Assembly (NCBI RefSeq): GCF_014203125.1
Contig: NZ_JACHIH010000010.1
Span: 63,612-127,611, forward strand
Direction: 5' to 3'
DNA length: 64,000 bases
Source of the DNA: Rhodopseudomonas rhenobacensis
Lineage (GTDB): Bacteria > Pseudomonadota > Alphaproteobacteria > Rhizobiales > Xanthobacteraceae
The translations under genes were made by a program, and so were the position numbers. The notes beneath the pieces were generated by a model. The model did no database searches. It was not told the origin of the DNA and worked only from the letters and a program-made list of their open reading frames with translations. Below are positions 38,364-47,604 of the stretch, one piece after another. Each line of letters opens with the position of its first letter. The stretch's first letter is position 1.

Positions 38364-38921
38364 ATGGACTCCTTTGAATTGAATAAAGTGGTGGGCGCGG
38401 TGCTTGCCACCTGCCTGCTTCTGCTGGTGTCCAATTTCGCCGCCCAGGCGATCTTCACGCCGCGCAAGGTCGAGAAGCAGGGGTACGATATTGCCGTCAA
38501 GGAGGAGGCGCCTCCCGCCGCCAAGGGCGCCCCCGCAGCCGCAGTGACATCCGAGCCGATCGAGAAGCTGTTGCAGACTGCGTCGGTGGAACGTGGCATG
38601 GCCGCCGCCAAGAAATGCGCGGCCTGCCACACCTTCGAAAAAGGCGGGCCCAACCGCACTGGCCCGAACCTGTTCGGCGTGGTCGGCGATCATGTCGGCG
38701 AAGGCCGCAACGGCTTCAACTTCTCCGCCGCGATGAAGGCCAAGGGCGGCACCTGGTCGTTCGATGCATTGAACCAGTTTCTCGCCAGCCCGAAGGGTTA
38801 TGTGCCCGGCACCGCGATGGGCTTCGCCGGCATCCCCAAGGACAGCGAGCGCGCCGACGTGATCGCATATCTGCGCAGCCTGTCCGACGCGCCGGTTCCG
38901 ATTCCTACCGCGGCGAACTAG
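38364..38921 (+). CDS. cycM: Membrane-anchored cytochrome c, CycM type
   Basis: Class I c-type cytochrome that links the bc1 complex to the aa3 oxidase in Bradyrhizobium. The 185-residue product starts MDSFELNKVVGAVLATCLLLLVSNFAA, an uncleaved N-terminal anchor, followed by an Ala/Pro-rich linker. The haem domain has CAACHTF near residue 92, GPNLFGVVG and the Met ligand in PGTAMGFAG. The start at 38364 gives the CycM length; an in-frame upstream Met (38292) adds a hydrophilic stretch that would spoil the anchor. It is followed by a strong terminator. Confidence 0.9.
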   Translation: MDSFELNKVVGAVLATCLLLLVSNFAAQAIFTPRKVEKQGYDIAVKEEAPPAAKGAPAAAVTSEPIEKLLQTASVERGMAAAKKCAACHTFEKGGPNRTGPNLFGVVGDHVGEGRNGFNFSAAMKAKGGTWSFDALNQFLASPKGYVPGTAMGFAGIPKDSERADVIAYLRSLSDAPVPIPTAAN

Positions 38922-38953
38922 CCGACGCGCTAGCTCCAGCTCAGCGACGAATC

Positions 38954-38981
38954 AGCGGCCGGGTTTCCTGGCCGCTTTTTT
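38954..38981 (+). terminator. Rho-independent terminator of cycM
   Basis: Stem AGCGGCC/GGCCGCT with a nine-base loop region, followed by six T residues (38976-38981), 33 bases after the cycM stop. Confidence 0.85.
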
Positions 38982-39213
38982 CGTGGTCGTCAGCCTCCCG
39001 GGACGTTTGGCCGCAACGCTGTTGTGGTTGCGGTGCTATGTTTCGCGCGCGGGCCGCAAAACCTGCCTTATTGTTGCGTCGTTGCACGCGCTCCATCGTC
39101 GGGCGGCCGACCACGCGGGTCGGGATTTGCCCTCCGCCATTGCCCCGACTAGATTTCAGGCGTTGGCTCCTGAGGCGGTGCTGGCCACCGCGGCGTCATC
39201 AGAGGAACCTGAT

Positions 39214-41100
39214 TTGCCCATCACCCGACGACATCTTCTGCAAAGCGGCGCCTTGGCGGCGGCCGCACCGGCGCTGGGCCTCGGCGCATTCTCTGTCAGC
39301 GGCGGCGCGTCCGCGCAGGCCGCGCCGGCTTGGCGCCATGGCCTGTCGCTGTTCGGCGACGTCAAATATCCGGCCGACTTCAAGCGGTTCGATTACGTCG
39401 ATGCGAATGCGCCGAAGGGCGGCGTGGCGCGGCAGATCTCGATCGGCACCTTCGACAATTTCAATCTGGCGGTGGCCGGCGTGAAGGGCTCGATCGCGCC
39501 CGCGGTCGGGCTGATCTACGAAACCCTGATGACACAGTCGCAGGACGAGGTCGGCGCCGAATACGGGTTGCTGGCGGAAGCCGCCGCGCATCCCGACGAC
39601 CACTCCTGGGTGATGTATCGGCTGCGCGCCGACGCGCGCTGGCACGACGGCAAGCCGGTGACGCCTGAGGACGTGATCTTCTCGCTGGAAGCGCTGAAGA
39701 AATACAGCCCGCGCTATGCCTCGTATTATCGCCACGTGGTCAAGGCCGAGAAGACCGGCGACCGCGAGATCAAATTCAGCTTCGACATGCCGGGCAACCG
39801 CGAATTGCCGACCATCGTCGGCGAACTGGTGGTGTTGCCGAAGCATTGGTGGCAAGGCAGCGACGAGCAGGGCCGGCCGCGCGACATTTCCGCCACCACG
39901 CTGGAGAAGCCGCTCGGCTCCGGTCCCTATCGCATCAAGGATTTCGTCGCCGGCCGCTCGGTGACGCTGGAGCGGGTCAAGGATTATTGGGGCGCCGCGG
40001 TGCCGGCGCGGGTCGGCCAGAACAATCTCGACGAACTGCGCTACGAATTCTTCCGCGACAATCTGGTGGCGCTGGAAGCCTTCAAGGCCGATCAGGCCGA
40101 CTGGATCGTGGAGAACTCCGCCAAGCAGTGGGCCACCGCCTATGATTTCCCGGCGGTGACCGAGAAGCGCGTCGTCAAGGAAGAATTCCCGATCAACGAT
40201 TCCGGGCGGATGCAGGGCTTCATCTTCAATCTGCGCCGCGAGATGTTCCAGGACGCCCGGCTGCGCCGCGCCTTCAACTACGCGTTCGACTTCGAGGAGA
40301 TGAACAAGCAGCTGTTCTACGGGCAGTACACTCGGATCAACAGCTATTTCGAAGGCACCGAGCTCGCCTCCAGCGGGCTGCCGCAAGGCGCCGAACTGGC
40401 GCTGCTGGAGCCGCTACGCGACAAGCTGCCGGCCGAGCTGTTCACCACGCCCTACGCCAATCCGGTCGGCGGCAATTCCGACGCGGTGCGCGCCAATCTG
40501 CGCGAGGCGATGCGGCTGCTGAAAGAGGCGGGCTTCGAAATCCGCGACCGCCGGCTGGTCGATGCCGCCGGCAAGCCGGTGCTGGTGGAGATGCTGGTGC
40601 GGGATCCCTCCTCGGAGCGGATCGCGCTGTTCTACAAGCCGTCGTTGGAACGGATCGGCGTCACGGTGTCGATCCGAACCGTCGACGACGCGCAGTACGA
40701 GAATCGGATTCGCGCCTTCGATTTCGACATGATCACTGATCTTTGGGGCCAGTCGCTATCGCCCGGCAACGAGCAGCGCGACTATTGGGGCTCGCAGGCC
40801 GCCGATCAGCCGGGCTCGCGCAACACCATCGGCATCAAGAACCCTGCGGTCGACGCGCTGATCGAGAAAGTGATCTTCGCCCAAGACCGCGCCTCGCTGG
40901 TCGCCGCCACAAGGGCGCTCGATCGCGTGCTGTTGTGGAATTTCTATCTGGTGCCGCAGTTCACCTATGGCTATGCGCGCTACGCGCGGTGGGATCGCTT
41001 CAGCCACGCCGAGCCGCTGCCGAAATACGCCCGCGCCGGGCTGCCGTCGCTGTGGTGGTACGACGCCGACAAGGCCGCCAAGATCGGCAAACGGTCTTGA
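39214..41100 (+). CDS. Peptide ABC transporter substrate-binding protein, YejA-like copy 1
   Basis: Periplasmic solute-binding protein of family 5 (about 628 residues). The start is a TTG at 39214 with AGAGGAA upstream, giving a Tat-like signal (TRRHLLQSGALAAAAPALG). A long in-frame extension to 38983 is not signal-like. The mature part begins HGLSLFGDVKYPADFKRFDYV, typical of YejA, and has MYRLRADARWHDGKPVTPED, the SBP_bac_5 hallmark. Copy 2 follows after 14 bases. The yej system imports peptides: in E. coli microcin C, in Sinorhizobium it affects sensitivity to antimicrobial and nodule peptides. Confidence 0.9.
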   Translation: MPITRRHLLQSGALAAAAPALGLGAFSVSGGASAQAAPAWRHGLSLFGDVKYPADFKRFDYVDANAPKGGVARQISIGTFDNFNLAVAGVKGSIAPAVGLIYETLMTQSQDEVGAEYGLLAEAAAHPDDHSWVMYRLRADARWHDGKPVTPEDVIFSLEALKKYSPRYASYYRHVVKAEKTGDREIKFSFDMPGNRELPTIVGELVVLPKHWWQGSDEQGRPRDISATTLEKPLGSGPYRIKDFVAGRSVTLERVKDYWGAAVPARVGQNNLDELRYEFFRDNLVALEAFKADQADWIVENSAKQWATAYDFPAVTEKRVVKEEFPINDSGRMQGFIFNLRREMFQDARLRRAFNYAFDFEEMNKQLFYGQYTRINSYFEGTELASSGLPQGAELALLEPLRDKLPAELFTTPYANPVGGNSDAVRANLREAMRLLKEAGFEIRDRRLVDAAGKPVLVEMLVRDPSSERIALFYKPSLERIGVTVSIRTVDDAQYENRIRAFDFDMITDLWGQSLSPGNEQRDYWGSQAADQPGSRNTIGIKNPAVDALIEKVIFAQDRASLVAATRALDRVLLWNFYLVPQFTYGYARYARWDRFSHAEPLPKYARAGLPSLWWYDADKAAKIGKRS

Positions 41101-41114
41101 AGGGTTCGCGGCGC

Positions 41115-42980
41115 ATGGGCGACCTCAATCGCCGGCATCTGCTCGGTCTCGGTCTCGGCGCGGTGGCGGCGGCCAATTTGCGGCCGGCCAATGCGGCCGA
41201 AGGCGGCGAGGGCGAGGCGCACGGCATTTCGGCGTTCGGCGACCTGAAATATCCGGCGGATTTCCATCACTTCGACTACGTCAATGTCGCCGCGCCGAAG
41301 GGCGGGATGTTCTCGACGATTCCGTCCTACCGGGCCTTCAACCAGTCGTTCTTCACCTTCAACTCGCTCAACGCCTTCATCTTCAAGGGCGATGGCGCGC
41401 AGGGCATGGGCCTGACCTTTGCGCCGCTGATGGTGCGGGCCGGCGACGAGCCCGACGCGATGTACGGTCTGGTCGCCAAATCGGTAAAGGTCTCCGCCGA
41501 TGGCCTCGCCTATCGCTTCACGCTGCGGCCGGAGGCGCGGTTTCACGACGGCAGCAAGCTCACCGCGCACGACGCGGCGTTTTCGCTGACCGTGCTGAAG
41601 ACCAAGGGCCACCCGCTGATCACCCAGCAGATGCGCGACGTGATCTCGGCGGAAGCGCTCGACGACGCTACGTTGCAGGTGACATTTTCGGCCAGGCGCG
41701 GCCGCGACGTGCCGCTGTTCGTGGCGGGGCTGCCGATCTTTTCGCAGGCCTATTACGCCAAGCATCCGTTCGATGAGTCGACGCTGGAGGCGCCGCTCGG
41801 CTCTGGGCCCTACAAGGTCGGCAAGTTCGAAGTCGGCCGCTACATCGAATTCGAGCGGCTGAAGGACTGGTGGGGCGCCGATCTGCCGGTCAGCCGCGGA
41901 GCCAACAATTTCGACGTGGTGCGCTTCGACTTCTATCGCGACCGCGACGTCGCCTTCGAGGGCTTCACCGGGCGCAGCTATCTGTACCGCGAGGAGTTCA
42001 CCTCGCGGGTCTGGAATACGCGTTATGATTTTCCGGCGGTCACCGACGGCCGCGTCAAGCGCGAGACGCTGCCGGACGAGACGCCGTCCGGCGCGCAGGG
42101 CTGGTTTCTCAACACCCGCCGCGACAAATTCAAGGACCCTCGGGTGCGTGAGGCGCTGGGCTGCGCGTTCGATTTCGAATGGACCAACAAGACGCTGATG
42201 TACGGCGCCTATCTCCGCACGGTGTCGCCGTTTCAGAACTCCGACCTGATGGCGGAAGGACCGCCGTCGCCGGAAGAGCTGGCGCTGCTGGAGCCGTTCC
42301 GCGGCCGGGTGCCGGACGAAGTGTTCGGTGCGCCCTATGTGCCGCCGGTCTCCGACGGCTCCGGGCAGGACCGCGCGCTGTTGAAGAAGGCGGTGCAATT
42401 ATTGCAGGCCGCCGGCTGCGTGATGAAGGACGGCAAGCGGATGACGCCGCAGGGCGAGCCGTTCAAGATCGAATTTCTGCTCGACGAGCCGACCTTTCAG
42501 CCGCATCACATGCCCTACATCAAGAATCTCGCCACGCTGGGTATCGAGGCGTCGCTGCGGCTGGTCGATGCCGTGCAGCACCGCGCCCGCCGCGACGATT
42601 TCGATTTCGACCTCATCATCGAGCGCTTCAGCTTCTCGACGGTGCCGGGCGACTCGCTGCGGCCGTTCTTCTCGTCGCGGGCGGCCGCGACCAAAGGCTC
42701 GAGCAATCTCGCCGGCATCGCCGATCCGGTGGTCGATGCGCTGGTTGAAGACATCATCGCCGCCGACACCAGGGTCAAACTGGTGGTCGCTGCGCGCGCG
42801 CTCGACCGCGTGGTCCGCGCCGGCCGCTATTGGGTGCCGCAATGGTACTCGGGCTCGCATCGGGTGGCCTATTGGGACGTGTTCGGTCACCCGGCGAAAC
42901 TGCCGAAATATCTCGGCGTCGGCGCGCCGGATCTGTGGTGGTCGACGGCGAAGTCCGCCGCTGCCGAACAGGCGAAATAG
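41115..42980 (+). CDS. Peptide ABC transporter substrate-binding protein, YejA-like copy 2
   Basis: Second family-5 binding protein of 621 residues with its own Tat-type signal (LNRRHLLGLGLGAVAAANLRP). Mature start HGISAFGDLKYPADFHHFDYV is clearly homologous to copy 1. Later regions diverge considerably (SYRAFNQSFFTFNSLNAFIFK; FQPHHMPYIKNLATLGIEASL), so substrate ranges probably differ. The ATG at 41115 lies 14 bases after copy 1. The yejB start follows its stop after one base. Both binding proteins therefore feed the same permease. Confidence 0.92.
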   Translation: MGDLNRRHLLGLGLGAVAAANLRPANAAEGGEGEAHGISAFGDLKYPADFHHFDYVNVAAPKGGMFSTIPSYRAFNQSFFTFNSLNAFIFKGDGAQGMGLTFAPLMVRAGDEPDAMYGLVAKSVKVSADGLAYRFTLRPEARFHDGSKLTAHDAAFSLTVLKTKGHPLITQQMRDVISAEALDDATLQVTFSARRGRDVPLFVAGLPIFSQAYYAKHPFDESTLEAPLGSGPYKVGKFEVGRYIEFERLKDWWGADLPVSRGANNFDVVRFDFYRDRDVAFEGFTGRSYLYREEFTSRVWNTRYDFPAVTDGRVKRETLPDETPSGAQGWFLNTRRDKFKDPRVREALGCAFDFEWTNKTLMYGAYLRTVSPFQNSDLMAEGPPSPEELALLEPFRGRVPDEVFGAPYVPPVSDGSGQDRALLKKAVQLLQAAGCVMKDGKRMTPQGEPFKIEFLLDEPTFQPHHMPYIKNLATLGIEASLRLVDAVQHRARRDDFDFDLIIERFSFSTVPGDSLRPFFSSRAAATKGSSNLAGIADPVVDALVEDIIAADTRVKLVVAARALDRVVRAGRYWVPQWYSGSHRVAYWDVFGHPAKLPKYLGVGAPDLWWSTAKSAAAEQAK

Positions 42981-42981
42981 C

Positions 42982-44091
42982 ATGACCGCTTACATTGCCC
43001 GCCGCGTGCTGCTGATGTTTCCCACGCTCTTGGGAATCCTGTTCGTGTCGTTCGTGGTGGTGCAGTTCGCGCCCGGCGGCCCGGTGGAACGGGTGATCGC
43101 GCAATTGTCCGGCGCCGACACCGGCGCGGCGTCGCGCGTCTCCGGCTCTTCCGGTGGCGATTTCGGCGCCCGCAGCCAGGTCGGCGCCTCGGGCGATGCG
43201 GTGAATTCAAAGTATCGCGGCGCCCAGGGGCTCGACCCGGATTTCGTGAAAAGTCTGGAGAAGCAGTTCGGCTTCGACAAGCCGGCGCCGGAGCGATTTG
43301 CGATCATGCTGTGGAATTTCGCAAGGTTCGATTTCGGCAAGAGCTACTTCCGCGACGTCAGCGTGCTGCAGCTGATCAAGGAGAAGCTTCCGGTGTCGAT
43401 GTCGCTCGGGATCTGGATGATGCTTCTGACCTATCTGATCTCGATTCCGCTCGGCATCCGCAAGGCGGTGAAGGACGGCTCGCAATTCGACACCTGGACC
43501 TCGGCGGTGATCATCATCGGCTTCGCGATTCCGGGATTCCTGTTCGCCATCCTCTTGATCATCCTGTTCGCCGGCGGCTCGTTCTGGAGCATCTTTCCGC
43601 TGCGCGGGCTGACCTCGGACGGCTGGAGCGATTTCCCCTGGTACTGGAAGATCATCGACTATTTCTGGCACATCACGCTGCCGTTGATCTCGATGGTGCT
43701 CGGCGCCTTCGCCACCATGACGCTGTTGACCAAGAATTCGTTCCTGGATGAGATCCGCAAGCAATATGTGATGACCGCGCGCGCCAAGGGCTGCAGCGAA
43801 CGCCAGGTGCTGTACAACCACATCTTCCGCAACGCCATGCTGATCGTGATCGCCGGCTTTCCCGGCGCCTTCATCCACGCGTTCTTCTCTGGCTCGCTGT
43901 TGATCGAGACCATCTTCTCGCTCGACGGGCTGGGATTGCTCGGCTTCGAGAGCGTGCTGAACCGCGACTATCCGGTGGTGTTCGGCACGCTGTTCATCTT
44001 CTCGCTGGTTGGTCTCGTGGTGAACCTGCTGTCCGACCTGGCGTATATGTGGATCGATCCGCGGATCGATTTCGAAGCGCGCGAGGTCTGA
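42982..44091 (+). CDS. yejB: Peptide ABC transporter permease YejB
   Basis: Inner-membrane permease of 369 residues. The N terminus (MTAYIARRVLLMFPTLLGI) is the first helix of DppB-type permeases. A long periplasmic insert rich in Gly/Ser (about residues 40-75) precedes GLDPDFVKSLEKQFGFDKPAPERF, as in YejB. The EAA loop is ARAKGCSERQVLYNHIFRNA. It ends TGATG with yejE, sharing one base. Confidence 0.94.
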   Translation: MTAYIARRVLLMFPTLLGILFVSFVVVQFAPGGPVERVIAQLSGADTGAASRVSGSSGGDFGARSQVGASGDAVNSKYRGAQGLDPDFVKSLEKQFGFDKPAPERFAIMLWNFARFDFGKSYFRDVSVLQLIKEKLPVSMSLGIWMMLLTYLISIPLGIRKAVKDGSQFDTWTSAVIIIGFAIPGFLFAILLIILFAGGSFWSIFPLRGLTSDGWSDFPWYWKIIDYFWHITLPLISMVLGAFATMTLLTKNSFLDEIRKQYVMTARAKGCSERQVLYNHIFRNAMLIVIAGFPGAFIHAFFSGSLLIETIFSLDGLGLLGFESVLNRDYPVVFGTLFIFSLVGLVVNLLSDLAYMWIDPRIDFEAREV

Positions 44092-45269
44092 TGACGATCA
44101 TCGCGCGCCAGCCGATCGAATCGACCACCACAGCGCCGCTCGGCGAGGCCGTGCCGCCGGCGCGGCGGCTGTTGGCGCCGTCGCCGCTGAACCGGCGGCG
44201 CTGGCAGAATTTCAAATCCAACCGCCGCGGCTACTGGTCGTTCTGGATCTTTCTGTTGCTGTTCTTCGTCTCGCTGTTCGCCGAATTGATCGCCAACGAT
44301 CGGCCGTTCCTGATCAAGTTCGACGGCAAATTGTATTTCCCGGCCTTCGTCAGCTATTCGGAGACGACGTTCGGCGGCGATTTCGAGACCGCGGCGGATT
44401 ATCGCGATCCGTTCCTGCAGAAGCTGATCGCCGAAAAGGGCGGCACCACGATCTGGCCCTTGATCCGCTATTCCTACGACACCCACAATCTCGACCTGCC
44501 GACGCCTGCGCCGTCGAAGCCGACCTGGATGCTGACCGAAGCCGAGTGCAAGCCGGTGGTGCAGAAGAAGGGCCTCAATGGCTGCCGCGATCTCGAGTAC
44601 AACTGGCTCGGCACCGACGATCAGGGCCGCGACGTGGTGGCGCGGCTGATCTACGGCTTCCGCATCTCGGTGCTATTCGGCCTCAGCCTCACCATCATCT
44701 CCTCGGTGATCGGCGTCGCCGCCGGCGGCATCCAGGGCTATTTCGGCGGCTGGGTCGACCTGATGTTCCAGCGCTTCATCGAGGTGTGGAGCGCGATCCC
44801 GTCGCTGTATCTGTTGCTGATCCTGTCGTCGGTGCTGGTGCCGGGCTTCTTCGTGCTGCTCGGCATTCTGCTGTTGTTCTCCTGGGTGTCGCTGGTCGGG
44901 CTGGTGCGCGCCGAATTTCTGCGCGGGCGCAATTTCGAATACATCATGGCGGCGCGCGCGCTCGGCGTCTCCAACGCCAAGATCATGATCCGGCATCTGT
45001 TGCCGAACGCCATGGTCGCCACCATGACGTTCCTGCCGTTCATCGTGTCGTCGTCGGTGATGACGCTGACCGCGCTGGATTTCCTCGGCTTCGGGCTGCC
45101 ACCCGGTTCGCCGTCGCTCGGCGAGTTGCTGTCGCAGGGCAAGGCCAATCCCCAGGCGCCGTGGCTCGGCTTCACCGGATTCTTCGCGGTGGCGATCATG
45201 CTGTCGCTGTTGATCTTCATCGGCGAGGGCGTCCGCGACGCCTTCGACCCGCGCAAGACGTTCAGGTGA
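44091..45269 (+). CDS. yejE: Peptide ABC transporter permease YejE
   Basis: Second permease, 392 residues, with the DppC-like N-terminal segment (LNRRRWQNFKSNRRGYWSF), one helix, and a large periplasmic loop (about 60-170) containing the YejE-type GDFETAADYRDPFLQKLI. The transport core follows: NWLGTDDQGRDVVARLIYGFR, a standard start of the permease domain, and the EAA loop AARALGVSNAKIMIRHLLPNA. After its stop there is a 33-base gap with a fresh ribosome site before the small antitoxin-like gene, not the ATPase gene expected next. Confidence 0.94.
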   Translation: MTIIARQPIESTTTAPLGEAVPPARRLLAPSPLNRRRWQNFKSNRRGYWSFWIFLLLFFVSLFAELIANDRPFLIKFDGKLYFPAFVSYSETTFGGDFETAADYRDPFLQKLIAEKGGTTIWPLIRYSYDTHNLDLPTPAPSKPTWMLTEAECKPVVQKKGLNGCRDLEYNWLGTDDQGRDVVARLIYGFRISVLFGLSLTIISSVIGVAAGGIQGYFGGWVDLMFQRFIEVWSAIPSLYLLLILSSVLVPGFFVLLGILLLFSWVSLVGLVRAEFLRGRNFEYIMAARALGVSNAKIMIRHLLPNAMVATMTFLPFIVSSSVMTLTALDFLGFGLPPGSPSLGELLSQGKANPQAPWLGFTGFFAVAIMLSLLIFIGEGVRDAFDPRKTFR

Positions 45270-45302
45270 GGCTGTGGTAGGCTGCCGGGAAGGAGAGGAG
45301 TG

Positions 45303-45518
45303 ATGAACAAGATCGTGCCGGACTATCCCGTCGATAAGCTCCCCGCAGATTTACGCGAGGGGCTGCCAAAGCATGGTTCGGTCGAAATCGAGTTCAGGCT
45401 CAAGCAGCAGATGCAACCGCGGGTGTTGTTGGCGCCGCTGGCTGGGGCCGTCCCGAACATCCATGGCCGCGACGAGGAAGTGGTTCAGTATATCCGCGAG
45501 CTCCGTGAAGACAGCTGA
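45303..45518 (+). CDS. Putative antitoxin upstream of PIN toxin
   Basis: A 71-residue protein (MNKIVPDYPVDKLPADLREG...) with GGAAGGAGAGGAG before the ATG. A weak amphipathic start is followed by HGSVEIEFRLKQQM, a proline-rich middle (PRVLLAPLAGAVPNIHG) and an acidic helix (RDEEVVQYIRELRED). Size, position, and TGATG overlap with the PIN gene are those of a type II antitoxin, but no AbrB, RHH, Phd or MazE DNA-binding motif can be recognised. It may therefore neutralise the toxin without being a classical repressor. Function is inferred from context only. Confidence 0.65.
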   Translation: MNKIVPDYPVDKLPADLREGLPKHGSVEIEFRLKQQMQPRVLLAPLAGAVPNIHGRDEEVVQYIRELREDS

Positions 45519-45958
45519 TGTGGGAGCGTTACAGAGATCGGCCGATCTATCTCGATTCCAACATTATTATCTACGCGATCGAGCAAGGCAGCCGATCGAC
45601 GCAGACGATGTACGAGATGCTGAGCGCGATCGATGCCGATGTGCTGCGGGTCGTGACCTCGGAGTTGACGATTGCGGAAGTCATGCCGAAACCGATATCG
45701 CTCAACAGCCCTGACCATCTGGCCAAGTATGAGCTGTTCTTTTCGCCGTCCAGTCCGATTCTCACCTTGCCGGTCAGCCGTGAAATTCTTCTGGCATCCT
45801 GTCATGTTCAAGCTGAGTTAGGGATCAAGCCGATGGATGCGATCCACGTCGCGACTGCGATGGCGGCGGGATGTGATTACTTCCTGACTGAAGATCATCG
45901 GCTCGGCCGCTCGATCGCCGGCGATCTGAAATGGCTCCAACTCTCCGAGTTCTCCTGA
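45518..45958 (+). CDS. PIN-domain ribonuclease toxin (VapC-like)
   Basis: The 146-residue protein has the PIN layout of four acidic residues: YLDSNIIIYAIE near residue 11, the SELTIAEV glutamate near 49, KPMDAIHVATA near 104 and DYFLTEDHRL near 120. Toxins of this class cleave tRNA or rRNA. It shares one base with the preceding small gene and one base with yejF (both TGATG). It is thus inserted in a transporter operon while preserving translational coupling to yejF. Codon use is less GC-extreme than in the neighbours (for example AAC ATT ATT ATC), consistent with acquisition from elsewhere. Confidence 0.88.
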   Translation: MWERYRDRPIYLDSNIIIYAIEQGSRSTQTMYEMLSAIDADVLRVVTSELTIAEVMPKPISLNSPDHLAKYELFFSPSSPILTLPVSREILLASCHVQAELGIKPMDAIHVATAMAAGCDYFLTEDHRLGRSIAGDLKWLQLSEFS

Positions 45959-47595
45959 TGGACGTCCTCAACCAGCCCTTGCTCGACGTTCGCGACCTCT
46001 CGGTGGCGTTTCACCAGCCGAGCGGGCAATCGATCGCGGTCGATCACATCTCGTTCGAGATCAAGCGCGGCGAATGCGTGGCGCTGGTCGGGGAATCCGG
46101 CTCCGGCAAGTCGGTCAGCGCGCTGTCGATCCTGAGGCTGCTGCCCTATCCGACCGCGTCGCATCCCTCCGGCAGCATCCGCTTCAAGGGCCGCGAATTG
46201 CTCAACCTGTCGGAGCACGAGATCCGCAGCGTGCGCGGCAACGACATTTCGATCATCTTCCAGGAGCCGATGACCTCGCTCAATCCGCTGCACACCATCG
46301 AGTCGCAGATCGGCGAGATCTTGCAGCTGCATGGCGGGGTGCGCGGCGACAAGGCGCGGGCGCGGATCCTGCAGCTGTTGACCCAGGTCGGCATCCCAGA
46401 GCCGGAGACCCGGCTCGGCAGCTATCCGCATCAATTGTCCGGCGGCCAGCGCCAGCGGGTGATGATCGCGATGGCGCTCGCCAACGAGCCGGATCTGCTG
46501 ATCGCCGATGAGCCCACCACCGCGCTCGACGTCACCGTGCAGGCGCAGATCCTGGCGCTGCTCGCGGAGATCCGCGCGCGGCTCGGCATGAGTCTTTTGT
46601 TCATCACCCACGATCTCGGCATCGTGCGCCGCATCGCCGACGTGGTCTGCGTGATGCACAACGGCAAGATCGTCGAGCAGGGGCCGGTCGAGCAGGTGTT
46701 CACCGCGCCGCAGCACCCTTACACACGCGCGCTGCTCGCCGCCGAGCCGAAGCCCGATCCGGCGCCGCCGCGGCCCGACGCGCCGGTGGTGATGTCGACC
46801 GACGATCTCAAGGTCTGGTTTCCGATCAAGCGCGGCCTGATGCGCAAGACCGTCGGCCACATCAAGGCGGTCGATGGCGTCAGCCTCAGCGTGCGCCGTG
46901 GCGAGACGCTGGGCGTGGTCGGCGAGTCCGGCTCCGGCAAGACCACCCTTGGGTTGGCGCTGTTGCGGCTGATCTCGTCGGACGGGCCGATCGTGTTTCT
47001 CAGCAAGAACATCCAGGGCCTGAAGTTCAAGGCGATGCGGCCGTTCCGCCGCGACATGCAGATCGTGTTTCAGGATCCGTTCGGCGCGCTCAGCCCGCGG
47101 ATGTCGGTCGGCGATATCGTCGCCGAGGGCCTCAGCGTACATCAGCCGTCATTGTCGCAGGAGCAGCGCGACGCCCGCGTGGTCAAGGCGCTGCAGGATG
47201 TCGGGCTCGATCCGGCGACGCGGTTTCGCTATCCGCATGAATTCTCCGGCGGCCAGCGCCAGCGTATCAGCATCGCCCGCGCGGCGGTGCTGGAGCCGAG
47301 CTTCGTGGTGCTGGACGAGCCGACCAGCGCGCTCGACATGCTGTTCCAGGCGCAGATGGTCGATCTGTTGCGCGACCTGCAGCGCAAGCGTGATCTGACC
47401 TACCTGTTCATCTCGCACGATCTGCGCGTCGTCGCTTCGCTGGCCAGCCATCTGATCGTGATGCGTCACGGCAAGGTGGTCGAAGAGGGCGAGGCGTCGG
47501 AACTGTTCGCGCAGCCGAAGACCGACTACACCCGCGCGCTGTTCGCCGCCGCGTTCCGCATCGAGACCGAGCCCGGCGGCGCCGCGGCACAATGA
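45958..47595 (+). CDS. yejF: Peptide ABC transporter ATP-binding protein YejF
   Basis: Fused double ATPase of 545 residues energising the YejBE permease. Module 1: Walker [17 protein letters not shown], signature [15 protein letters not shown], Walker [13 protein letters not shown]. Module 2: [30 protein letters not shown] and [11 protein letters not shown] near residue 450. Both nucleotide sites look intact. The ATG at 45958 overlaps the PIN toxin stop (TGATG); an in-frame upstream ATG at 45931 lies inside the toxin gene. The ATPase gene is normally directly behind yejE. Here two extra genes (45303-45958) stand between. Confidence 0.94.
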   Translation: MDVLNQPLLDVRDLSVAFHQPSGQSIAVDHISFEIKRGECVALVGESGSGKSVSALSILRLLPYPTASHPSGSIRFKGRELLNLSEHEIRSVRGNDISIIFQEPMTSLNPLHTIESQIGEILQLHGGVRGDKARARILQLLTQVGIPEPETRLGSYPHQLSGGQRQRVMIAMALANEPDLLIADEPTTALDVTVQAQILALLAEIRARLGMSLLFITHDLGIVRRIADVVCVMHNGKIVEQGPVEQVFTAPQHPYTRALLAAEPKPDPAPPRPDAPVVMSTDDLKVWFPIKRGLMRKTVGHIKAVDGVSLSVRRGETLGVVGESGSGKTTLGLALLRLISSDGPIVFLSKNIQGLKFKAMRPFRRDMQIVFQDPFGALSPRMSVGDIVAEGLSVHQPSLSQEQRDARVVKALQDVGLDPATRFRYPHEFSGGQRQRISIARAAVLEPSFVVLDEPTSALDMLFQAQMVDLLRDLQRKRDLTYLFISHDLRVVASLASHLIVMRHGKVVEEGEASELFAQPKTDYTRALFAAAFRIETEPGGAAAQ

Positions 47596-47604
47596 GTTTT
47601 TGAA

